From Exilispira sp. (GTDB lineage Bacteria > Spirochaetota > JAAYUW01): a DNA stretch of 33,756 nt. Positions within the stretch are counted from its first letter, which is position 1, and each line of letters begins with the position of its first letter. Under the pieces are notes generated by a model. It was not told the origin of the DNA and searched no databases. It saw only the letters and a list, made by a program, of their open reading frames with translations. The translations under genes were made by a program, and so were the position numbers. The stretch covers positions 1-33,756 of the forward strand of contig JAAYUW010000136.1 of NCBI GenBank assembly GCA_012517545.1, read 5' to 3'. This document shows positions 9,302 to 17,647 of the stretch, in pieces.

Positions 9302-10513
9302 ATGTTGCTATCAAAAGAATTATTTATTGAAAATGTGCCTGATATTCAAGGTAAGAAAGTGCTTTTAAGGGTGGATTATAATGTTCCTACTGACGAGCAA
9401 GGACAGACTATTACAGATGATTCGAGAATAAGAATGAGCATCCAGACGATCTCATATCTTTTATCAAAAGACTGCAGGATTATTTTAATGTCTCACAAGG
9501 GAAGACCAAAAGGGAAGAGGACTGAAAAGGAAACCTTAAGGATCATCAAACCTGCATTAGAAAATATTTTGACCGAAAACCAGATTAAATACAATTCTGT
9601 GAAGTTCGTAGATGATTGTATTGGTCCAAAGGTTAAAAGTGAAATTGATTTACTTCAACCTAAAGATATTTTGATACTTGAAAATCTTAGATTTTACAAA
9701 GAAGAAGAAGATAATGATGATAATTTTGCAAAGAAACTTGCAGAGCTTGGTGATCTTTATGTTTCCGATGCTTTTGGCGCTGCGCATAGAGCTCATGCTT
9801 CAGTTGAGGCAATAGCAAAATATATACCTCACTATTATGGCTTCCTTATAAGAAATGAAGTAACTAACCTTAATAAGATCCTGTTAAATCCAGTTGAACC
9901 AGTTGTCGCAATAATTGGAGGAGCTAAAGTATCGTCTAAAATTGATGTTCTTAACCAGCTTATTAAAAAAGCCGATTATATACTTATTGGCGGTGCTATG
10001 TCGTATACTTTTTTGCGTGCTAATGGGCTTGAGGTTGGTAAATCGCTCATTGAACCTGAATATGTGCAGACAGCATACAGTATATTAAGTGAAGCTGCTA
10101 AAGCAAGGGTGGAATTTGTTCTTCCAGTTGATCATATTATGGCTTTTGATACTTCTTTATCGGCAAAAAGATTTAAATCTAAGGGACCAGATATAGATCC
10201 CGATAAAATTGGTGTTGATATTGGCCCAAAGACGATTACTCTTTTCAAAAGTTATATAAAAAAGGCTAAAACTATTTTCTGGAATGGACCACTGGGAGTT
10301 TTTGAGGTTCCTCAATTTGCAAAGGGAACATTTAAGATTGCTTCCATAATAGCTAAAACCAAAAGTTTTAAAGTTGTTGGTGGTGGTGATTCCGTCGCTG
10401 CTATAGCTGCAACCAAACTTGAATCAAAGTTTGACCATGTATCTTCTGGTGGTGGAGCATCACTTGAATATATCGAAGGAAAGAAATTGCCAGGTCTTGC
10501 AATTTTCGAGTAA
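9302..10513 (+). CDS. pgk: Phosphoglycerate kinase
   Basis: 'KKVLLRVDYNVPTDEQG', 'LMSHKGRPKG', 'LENLRFYKEEE', 'SDAFGAAHRAHAS', 'WNGPLGVFEVPQFAKGT', 'VGGGDSVAA'; RBS ggagg. Confidence 0.97.
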   Translation: MLLSKELFIENVPDIQGKKVLLRVDYNVPTDEQGQTITDDSRIRMSIQTISYLLSKDCRIILMSHKGRPKGKRTEKETLRIIKPALENILTENQIKYNSVKFVDDCIGPKVKSEIDLLQPKDILILENLRFYKEEEDNDDNFAKKLAELGDLYVSDAFGAAHRAHASVEAIAKYIPHYYGFLIRNEVTNLNKILLNPVEPVVAIIGGAKVSSKIDVLNQLIKKADYILIGGAMSYTFLRANGLEVGKSLIEPEYVQTAYSILSEAAKARVEFVLPVDHIMAFDTSLSAKRFKSKGPDIDPDKIGVDIGPKTITLFKSYIKKAKTIFWNGPLGVFEVPQFAKGTFKIASIIAKTKSFKVVGGGDSVAAIAATKLESKFDHVSSGGGASLEYIEGKKLPGLAIFE

Positions 10514-10552
10514 TATAAGTATTATTTTATTTTTACCAATAACTTCTGAAAG

Positions 10553-10622
10553 TGCTCTCCTGACTAACTATTTTGTGAGAGATTTAAAATAGTCTATTCG
10601 CAACCAAACTGCGAAGAGAGTA
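10553..10622 (+). other. Possible structured intercistronic RNA between pgk and tpiA
   Basis: Nested complementarity: TGCTCTC (10553-10559) with GAGAGTA (10616-10622), enclosing ACTATTTT/AAAATAGT and TTCGCA/TGCGAA hairpins. Confidence 0.45.
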
Positions 10623-10655
10623 AAATATTATAATAAAATAAAGCAAGGGATTTTT

Positions 10656-11426
10656 ATGAAAGCGCTGATAGCCGGAAACTGGAAGATGAATCTTAACTTA
10701 AATGAAGCCATAGAACTTGTTGAAAAGTTAAAAAACTCATGCAGCAATGCAAGGGATGATATACTCATTTGTCCTTCATTTGTATATCTGCAAAAAGTCG
10801 GAGAATTGATTAAAGATTCAAATATACTTCTTGGTGCACAAAATATGTATTTTGAAAAAAAAGGTGCATTCACAGGAGAAGTTTCAGCTCAGATGCTTGT
10901 CGATATGGGGGTAAAGTATGTTATCTGTGGGCATTCTGAGAGGAGAAACATCTTTAACGAAAACGATGAAATAGTATATAAAAAGGTTTTTTCAGCTTTG
11001 CAAAATGATTTAATCCCTATTCTTTGCGTTGGAGAGAATCTTACTGAAAGGGAGAATAATGTTTATCTTGAAAAGGTTAGAAATCAAATAGAGTATATAT
11101 TTAAAAAGATTAACTTTGAAAATAATTCTGAAAGTGCTGGCAGGATAGTTATAGCCTATGAGCCAATATGGGCTATCGGTACTGGCAAAAATGCTCTACC
11201 AAAAGATGCCTTTTTAATGCATAAAACTATAAGAGCGACCCTTCAGGAGATAGTTGGTAGTGTTTTTGCTAATTCTATTAGAATAATCTATGGTGGCTCC
11301 GTAAATCCCGAAAACATTGATGATCTTATGAATGTTTCTCAAATAGATGGAGTTCTCGTCGGTGGAGCATCTTTGTCATTTGAATCATTCAATAGGATTA
11401 TTAATTATAAAGTAACTCAATGCTGA
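10656..11426 (+). CDS. tpiA: Triosephosphate isomerase
   Basis: 'AGNWKMNLNLNEA', 'GHSERR', 'AYEPIWAIGTGK', 'IIYGGSVNPENIDDLMNVSQIDGVLVGGASL'. Confidence 0.97.
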   Translation: MKALIAGNWKMNLNLNEAIELVEKLKNSCSNARDDILICPSFVYLQKVGELIKDSNILLGAQNMYFEKKGAFTGEVSAQMLVDMGVKYVICGHSERRNIFNENDEIVYKKVFSALQNDLIPILCVGENLTERENNVYLEKVRNQIEYIFKKINFENNSESAGRIVIAYEPIWAIGTGKNALPKDAFLMHKTIRATLQEIVGSVFANSIRIIYGGSVNPENIDDLMNVSQIDGVLVGGASLSFESFNRIINYKVTQC

Positions 11427-11708
11427 TTTTGCTGTATTTACATGTTAGACTTTTAAATATAGTCTTCTTGACTTTCGACTTTTGATTGTTATACTTTTTT
11501 TGCACTTTTATGCCATTGATGATATTTTCATATCACTGCGATTTTTTTGATAATAATACAAAAAATATTTTTGTTCTAAATAGGCTCTTCGCTTGTTTGT
11601 TAGGTTAAGTCTTGCCAAAAAATTGTTTGTAAATGTAGAAAAAGAGAATAAGTAACCACGCTAAAAGGCGAAGATGGCATAATATCATTTCTTGCAGGAG
11701 GAACTTTC

Positions 11709-12056
11709 ATGATTACTTTTTTAACAATTATATTTATTATTTTCTCTCTTCTATTGATCTTTGTTGTAGTATACCAGTATAGGATAAAAAACTCTTTAAA
11801 AGGAAGACAGAGTCCAGAAAAAGAAAAACTCTTAAACTGGTTGGTTACGGGTATTGGAGTTGTATTTTTTGTTGTTGTATTTTTATTGGCTTTTGCATAC
11901 AATAGACAGGCAATGCAGGATAAAAAAGTCATTGAAGATCTTTCCAAAACTTCGACTCAGCCTACCAACTCGGAGCAGGTAACACCAGAATCAACTCCTG
12001 TTGAAACTACTCAACCAGCTACTGAATCTACTGGAACTCAGAATACCAATCCATAA
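11709..12056 (+). CDS. SecG-like preprotein translocase subunit with T/P/S/Q-rich tail
   Basis: Two hydrophobic helices and position after pgk-tpiA (a common secG location); the loop is divergent, so the call rests partly on context. Confidence 0.5.
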   Translation: MITFLTIIFIIFSLLLIFVVVYQYRIKNSLKGRQSPEKEKLLNWLVTGIGVVFFVVVFLLAFAYNRQAMQDKKVIEDLSKTSTQPTNSEQVTPESTPVETTQPATESTGTQNTNP

Positions 12057-12127
12057 AACTTTTTTCTTTTTTAAACTTTTAACCTCTTGCTTTCGACTTT
12101 TTGCTACCTACTTTTGAAACAATAATG

Positions 12128-12155
12128 TTGAGTAATACTTATTTTGTTGTATAAT
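12128..12155 (+). promoter_or_regulatory. Sigma70-like promoter upstream of the CheW-like gene
   Basis: TTGAGT (12128-12133), 16-nt spacer, TATAAT (12150-12155). Confidence 0.6.
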
Positions 12156-12244
12156 ATTATTAGTTTTTCAACTTGTTTTTATTTCCTGACTGTTGATTTT
12201 TATCTTTTTTAATATTTTACCGGTAAAAATGTTGGGAGGAGTTA

Positions 12245-13000
12245 ATGGCTGAAATTCATGTAAAGAGTATAAATGATATTGTTTCAAAAGTAGATGAAGA
12301 TATTGATAGCAAAAAGATCAAAAATACAGTAGTTCAGGTTATTCGTTTTCTTATTGATAAATACGAATTTGCTCTTGATGTTCTCGATGTTAAAGAAATA
12401 AAAGAGATTGAAAAGATAAGACATCTTCCAAATTCCCTTCCTTTTATTATTGGACTGCTCAATCTTCGGGGAGACATTATACCTATTTTTGATCTTACAA
12501 AAAAATTAGAGCTTGAAAATATATCGGTAGAGAAGTTAGCCAGTATTGGTGAAAAAAGTGGTAAATTAGAGGCTTTTGAAAATGAAAAGGTTGAATTCGT
12601 AGAATCGTCAAATAAAAGTAATATAAACGATAAGGTAGAAGAGTTTAATATTGAGAGTTTTTCCAATGAAAAAGATTCTCTTGATGTAAATTCTTATATT
12701 TCAACTTCAGATACTGATCAGCACATGAAAAAAGAATTAGATCAAGACGATAAAACCAATATAGAGCCACAAATCTTTGAGGATTTTTCAGATACTCGAA
12801 GTATTATTGTTTGCAAGGTTGAAAATGAACTTTTTGGGATTTTGGTTGACAGGATTATTAAAGTTCAGTATTTATCATCTGATGAATATGAAAAATCACC
12901 TCAATTATTCGATTTTATAGGTAACAATTTTGTTAAGGGTTTTGCAAAAATAGAAGGGAAGATTATAGTTGTCCTGGCTCTGAAGAATTTATTTTATTAA
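12245..13000 (+). CDS. CheW-like chemotaxis coupling protein with ~100-aa internal insertion
   Basis: 'FLIDKYEFALDVLDVKEIKEIEKIRHLPNSLPFIIGLLNLRGDIIPIFDLTKKL' and 'SIIVCKVENELFGILVDRIIKVQYLSSDE...FVKGFAKIEGKIIVVLALKNL' are the two halves of a CheW domain. Confidence 0.85.
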   Translation: MAEIHVKSINDIVSKVDEDIDSKKIKNTVVQVIRFLIDKYEFALDVLDVKEIKEIEKIRHLPNSLPFIIGLLNLRGDIIPIFDLTKKLELENISVEKLASIGEKSGKLEAFENEKVEFVESSNKSNINDKVEEFNIESFSNEKDSLDVNSYISTSDTDQHMKKELDQDDKTNIEPQIFEDFSDTRSIIVCKVENELFGILVDRIIKVQYLSSDEYEKSPQLFDFIGNNFVKGFAKIEGKIIVVLALKNLFY

Positions 13001-13094
13001 TCCCCTGAAAAGTTAAAAATATCAAAGGTTATCCTTACAATATTCAAACATATTTAAACGAAATTAAATAAAACAATAGATAGAAGAGGTGAGA

Positions 13095-13610
13095 ATGAAA
13101 ATTATTCAATATAAAGATAAGAAACCAGTCATAAAAGAAGATGTTTACGGGTTTGATTCCACAGTAATAATAGGGGATGTTTATATTGCATCACATGTAT
13201 TTTTACTTCCAAATATTGTTATCAGGGGTGATTTAAATAAAATTTTAATCGATGAGTATACAAATATTCAGGATGGAACAGTTATACATACCGACTCCAA
13301 TTTTTCTACAACTATTGGCAAGCGAGTTACATGTGGACATAATGTGATATTGCATGGGTGTATAGTTGATGATGATGTGCTTCTTGGCATGGGTTGTATT
13401 GTACTTAACGGTGCACATATCCCTTCAAAAGTTATAATAGCTGCAGGTTCACTCATTGGACAAAATAAGACACTTGAATCCGGCTATTTATATGCCGGGA
13501 TACCAGCCAGGAAGGTACGAGCTCTGGTTGATCAGGATTATAAATATATTGAACAAGCAAATAGAATATATATCGACTTAAAGCAAAATTATCAAAATGG
13601 CTCTATTTAA
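13095..13610 (+). CDS. Gamma-carbonic anhydrase family / hexapeptide-repeat protein
   Basis: 'IGDVYIASHVFLLPNIVIRGDLNKILIDEYTNIQDGTVIHTD...TIGKRVTCGHNVILHGCIVDDDVLLGMGCIVLNGA'; GTG 13089 is a less likely start. Confidence 0.9.
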   Translation: MKIIQYKDKKPVIKEDVYGFDSTVIIGDVYIASHVFLLPNIVIRGDLNKILIDEYTNIQDGTVIHTDSNFSTTIGKRVTCGHNVILHGCIVDDDVLLGMGCIVLNGAHIPSKVIIAAGSLIGQNKTLESGYLYAGIPARKVRALVDQDYKYIEQANRIYIDLKQNYQNGSI

Positions 13611-13665
13611 GGTTCATCCAGCAAATTATCTTCTAACTCTTCGTTAGTTTTTAAGACCTGGCTAT
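13611..13665 (-). repeat. Intergenic S element, copy S2
   Basis: Reverse complement ...aaaactaacgaagagttagaagataatttgctggatgaacc matches S1 at 29104-29165. Confidence 0.75.
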
Positions 13666-13899
13666 ACAAAGAAGAATTACCAGGAGCCTATTTTTTATAT
13701 TCGCTTCTTTTTTAGAAGTAAGTTATAAAAAGAAAAGTAAAAGATAAACAATCATATTTATTATTATTGTTATAAGGATTTATACATTTCTTTTCTTAAA
13801 ATAAGCATGCACTTGCTGGATGAACAAGTATTTATCTACTATACTATACTATATAAATATTGCCTTAATATTAAAAAGCACACATTAACCGCAAGTACC
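13666..13899 (+). repeat. Dispersed intergenic repeat R, copy R2
   Basis: Aligns with 1-238; contains TTGCTGGATGAAC at 13813-13825. Confidence 0.85.
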
Positions 13900-13952
13900 T
13901 TATTTACTCATATAATTTTGATAATTTTAAGGTTAAAAAGTTATTTAAGCTG

Positions 13953-15374
13953 ATGAAATCAAAGGAAAAATTATTATCAAACTTGAATATCGCTTTTATC
14001 AATCCACCAATTCTTGATTTTGCTATGTACAATTTATTTGCAGAGCCCCTCGGGATATTAAAATCGATCTATGCCTGTAAAAAATTTGGAGCCAATGTTA
14101 TATACATAGATTCGCTTGATAGAACATTTGATAAAACCTTTTTTGAAAAAGGTTCAATTTCTCCAACATTTAAAGATAATGGAAGTGGAAAATACTGGAA
14201 AAAACTTGTTGATAAACCCGAACAGCTTCAATTTGTCGATAGAGAATTCTATAGATTTGGATTGGATTTCGAAAAAGTGAGTAACCTCATTAAAATAAAA
14301 ATGTCAGAACCAGATTTTATAGTAATATCAATAGTTTTTACATATCATTATCTTGCAGCGAGAAGATTACTTGAAATTCTTAAAAATGATTTTCCTGGAA
14401 CAAAAGTAATTTTATCAGGTATTTATCCGACTATCTATTTTCAACACGCTAAAACTCTTGGATTTGATGAGGTATTTACTGGAAATGTGGTTTCATTTGT
14501 ATCGGAACTTTTAAAAAGATACTCTTTAACTGATATCGATACCCTCCATTGTAGTGATATTATATTAAAAGCCAATAAACAAGATGAGTATTATAATGAT
14601 GAATCAGATTCATTTTCAGATTTTTTGCCAGATTGGGATGCAGTAAAAGATCTTCCATATGGCATTATTCGATTAACAAAAGGTTGTCCATTTTCATGTC
14701 CTTATTGTGCTTCAAATATAATAAGTGGAAAGTTTGAAAAACTATCTATAGGTTATTCTCTTAGCCAGATGCGTTATTTTGCTAAAAGAAAAATATACAA
14801 TATAGCATTTTATGATGACGCTTTACTCATAGATAAAGAACATTTTATCACCTTCATGGAAAAAGCTCTTGAAATATCGACAAATTTCAGATTTTATTTA
14901 CCAAATGCAATACATATTGCAAGAGCAGATGAGGATATTTTTAAATACCTTAAATATTTTCGAATGATTAGATTTGGACTTGAATCTTTGAATATGGATG
15001 ACTTTAAATATGGAAATAAGTTTAATCAGGATGAATTAAATCATCTTATAAATAATATTGAAAGGTTTAATATTGATAAAAGATCTATTTCTTTCTATAT
15101 ATTATTTGGTTTACCCGGGCAAGACTTTACAGAAGTTGAAAGAACGGTAAAAGGTGCGTTGAAACTTGGTATAAGTCCAAGATTTGCTGAATTTTCGCCC
15201 ATTCCCGGGACAAAAATATTTGATCTTGCAAAAGAAGAAAGCTTAATGAGCAATTTAAGGTTAAATATAGAAGAACCTCTATATCAAAATCCCTGCATAT
15301 ATCCATATTATGCTACAGAGTTTACGATAGAACGTATGAAATACTTAAGAAGTCTTGTTTATGATAAAAAATAG
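13953..15374 (+). CDS. B12-binding-domain radical SAM protein
   Basis: 'IAFINPPILDFAMYNLFAEPLGILKSIYACKKFGANVIYIDS' N-terminal B12-binding-like domain; 'IRLTKGCPFSCPYCASNIISGKFEKLS' CxxxCxxC. Confidence 0.85.
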   Translation: MKSKEKLLSNLNIAFINPPILDFAMYNLFAEPLGILKSIYACKKFGANVIYIDSLDRTFDKTFFEKGSISPTFKDNGSGKYWKKLVDKPEQLQFVDREFYRFGLDFEKVSNLIKIKMSEPDFIVISIVFTYHYLAARRLLEILKNDFPGTKVILSGIYPTIYFQHAKTLGFDEVFTGNVVSFVSELLKRYSLTDIDTLHCSDIILKANKQDEYYNDESDSFSDFLPDWDAVKDLPYGIIRLTKGCPFSCPYCASNIISGKFEKLSIGYSLSQMRYFAKRKIYNIAFYDDALLIDKEHFITFMEKALEISTNFRFYLPNAIHIARADEDIFKYLKYFRMIRFGLESLNMDDFKYGNKFNQDELNHLINNIERFNIDKRSISFYILFGLPGQDFTEVERTVKGALKLGISPRFAEFSPIPGTKIFDLAKEESLMSNLRLNIEEPLYQNPCIYPYYATEFTIERMKYLRSLVYDKK

Positions 15375-15382
15375 GAACTTCC

Positions 15383-15465
15383 CTTTAATGGGTACTTTAT
15401 AATATTAAAAGAATAAAGTTATAGCATAATATACTCGTTTATACAGCAAGTACATACTTATTTAC
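15383..15465 (-). repeat. Dispersed intergenic repeat R, copy R4 (degenerate)
   Basis: ttaatgggtactttataatattaa...tatagcataatatactcgtttatacagcaagtacatacttattta aligns with the reverse complement of R1/R2. Confidence 0.6.
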
Positions 15466-15532
15466 AGCAGTAAAAAGTCGAAAATCAGGGAAAATACTTT
15501 TATCAATACAGTCCAAAGTACAAAAGTCACAA

Positions 15533-15568
15533 CTTTGGGAATAGAGTCCAAATTTGCTGGATGAACCT
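15533..15568 (+). repeat. Intergenic S element, copy S4
   Basis: ctttgggaatagagtccaaaTTTGCTGGATGAACC; exact 13-mer at 15554-15566. Confidence 0.65.
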
Positions 15569-15656
15569 GAAAATAAATAATAGATCTTAGATTTTGGAAA
15601 AAAGATTGTTAAAAGTAAATTTACCCCCAGAACAGATTTTAAATCAATTTGAACAG

Positions 15657-16826
15657 TCACTTATTTTTTAATGGGCTTATAGATCTTAAATAACCAATTT
15701 CTTTTTTTAACACAGCTACAAGTTTATCCACATCATCTCTTGTATTTTCTCTACCAAATGAGAAACGGATAGATCCATGCGCTAGTTCAGGGTCGTTGTA
15801 AAGAGCCATCAAAACATGGCTTGGTTCAAGGCTTCCAGTAGAACAAGCACTACCTGTTGAGACACTAAATCCGTTCAAATCCAGTCGTAATAGTATCGAT
15901 TCGCCTTCAACAAATTTGAAAGTAACATTTGATGTTCCGCAGAGTCTTGGCGAATTTTTACCATTTATAATTATATTATCAATCTCATTACTTATTCTAA
16001 ACTCAAAATAATCCCTTATCTGCTTTATTCTTTTGATTTCTTCATCCATCTCTCTGGTCAAAGCCTTACATGCTGCTGCTAAAGCCACTATACCAAGCGT
16101 ATTTTCAGTACCAGCTCTGAAACCTTGTTCTTGATGCCCACCATGTATCAAAGGGGTGAAGTTTTTCTTCATCTTATTAAAATCTTTAATATAAAGTAAC
16201 CCCAAACCTTTTGGAGCGTAAAGTTTATGAGCTGATATAGAAGCTGCATCTATAGGCAAACTTGAGAGATTGATATTAACTTTTCCAATTGCCTGAACAA
16301 GATCAGTGTGAAAAATTGCTTCCGGTGCTTTTTCTTTTATTATGGAAGCAATTTTATCGATGGGTTGAATAGTTCCAATTTCGTTATTTGCATACATTAT
16401 TGAAACAATACCGGTTTTACTGGAAAGTTCCTCTTCAAGTTCGTCGAAAAGGATAAGGCCATTACTATCAACATTTAAAAAAGAGACAGGAATACTGTTG
16501 TTTTTTAAAAATCGAGCTGTTTCAATAACTGAAGGATGCTCTATTTTGCTGGTAATTAGTTGATTATTCTTATTTTTGCTGAACAAAAGAGATTTCAGTA
16601 CAGTATTGTTTGATTCTGATCCACAGGAGGTAAATATTAGATCTTCTTTTTTTGCACCTAAAAATTGGCTGATAATATCCTTTGATTCTTCGATCTTTTC
16701 TTTTACCATTCTTCCTGTTTCATGCATAGAACTTGGATTTCCGTAGTAATCTAAAAAGGAGATTATGGCTTCTTTAACCTCTGGATGTAAAGGAGTCGTT
16801 GCATTATTATCAAGATAAACATTCAT
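15657..16826 (-). CDS. nifS: Cysteine desulfurase (NifS/IscS)
   Basis: 'VYLDNNATTPLHPEVKEAIISFLDYYGNPSSMHETGR', 'HTDLVQAIGKVNINLSSLPIDAASISAHKLYAPKGLGLLYI', active-site loop 'STGSACSTGSLEPSHVL'. Confidence 0.94.
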   Translation of the reverse strand: MNVYLDNNATTPLHPEVKEAIISFLDYYGNPSSMHETGRMVKEKIEESKDIISQFLGAKKEDLIFTSCGSESNNTVLKSLLFSKNKNNQLITSKIEHPSVIETARFLKNNSIPVSFLNVDSNGLILFDELEEELSSKTGIVSIMYANNEIGTIQPIDKIASIIKEKAPEAIFHTDLVQAIGKVNINLSSLPIDAASISAHKLYAPKGLGLLYIKDFNKMKKNFTPLIHGGHQEQGFRAGTENTLGIVALAAACKALTREMDEEIKRIKQIRDYFEFRISNEIDNIIINGKNSPRLCGTSNVTFKFVEGESILLRLDLNGFSVSTGSACSTGSLEPSHVLMALYNDPELAHGSIRFSFGRENTRDDVDKLVAVLKKEIGYLRSISPLKNK

Positions 16827-16844
16827 TTTAATACTCGTTTTATC

Positions 16845-17489
16845 TTATTTTCCTTTAAAAGTGGGAGAGGAGTAAAACTCATCTATATATTTTTTCATAA
16901 TATCTTTTGCATTATCAATACACTTACCACAGGTAGTTCCGAGCTTTGTTCTCTGTTGCAGAGTTTCAAGGTTAATGGCTCCATCAAGAACCTCAAGTTT
17001 TATATCCTCTTCTGTAACATTGTTACATTCGCATACTATAGGTGATGCAAAATCTTTAGAATATGGGTTTTCCATATTCTGTTTTTTAAAATAATCATCT
17101 ATTGCTGCTCTTAAAGCTTTATCACCCAATACGGAGCAATGTATTTTATTTGATGGAAGCTCATCGAGTTCTTTTACTATATCTTCTGGTTTTATTTTAT
17201 ATGCATCTTCAAGCTTCATCCCGCCGTTCTTTGTCACAATAACCGAAAGAACAGAAGTAGATGCTATCGCAGAGGCGCAACCGTAAGTTTTCCATTTCAA
17301 ATCATATATCCGATCGTCTTTAACCTTAATAAAAATAACCATCATATCACCACAAGCAGTGGAACCAACTATGCCAACCCCATCTGGTTTGTACTCTTCT
17401 TCACTAACATTTAAAACATTTTGCGGATTTAAAAAGTGTTGCTTGACTTTTTCAGTATATACCCAACCTGGATTATTGCTCATTAACAA
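16845..17489 (-). CDS. nifU: NifU-type Fe-S scaffold (IscU domain plus BFD-like [2Fe-2S] domain, no Nfu domain)
   Basis: IscU cysteines (STACGD, YGCASA, IHCSVLG) and C-terminal 'VCECNNVTEEDIK...GTTCGKC'; 18 nt upstream of nifS. Confidence 0.9.
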   Translation of the reverse strand: MLMSNNPGWVYTEKVKQHFLNPQNVLNVSEEEYKPDGVGIVGSTACGDMMVIFIKVKDDRIYDLKWKTYGCASAIASTSVLSVIVTKNGGMKLEDAYKIKPEDIVKELDELPSNKIHCSVLGDKALRAAIDDYFKKQNMENPYSKDFASPIVCECNNVTEEDIKLEVLDGAINLETLQQRTKLGTTCGKCIDNAKDIMKKYIDEFYSSPTFKGK

Positions 17490-17580
17490 ACACCTCGCAT
17501 AAAGAATATAATTGAAAAATTGAAAAATTACAATAGCAAAATAGGGTAGATTTTAGTTCAAATACATTTGATAAAATAGA

Positions 17581-17626
17581 GAAAAAAACATATAAGAAAA
17601 AAGGCATCTGAAGAAATCAGATGCCT
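17581..17626 (-). terminator. Rho-independent terminator of icd
   Basis: Perfect 10-bp stem aggcatctga-agaaa-tcagatgcct (17602-17626), followed on the minus strand by a T-rich tract. Confidence 0.85.
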
Positions 17627-17647
17627 GAGTTAAATAAAGAGAAAAAC

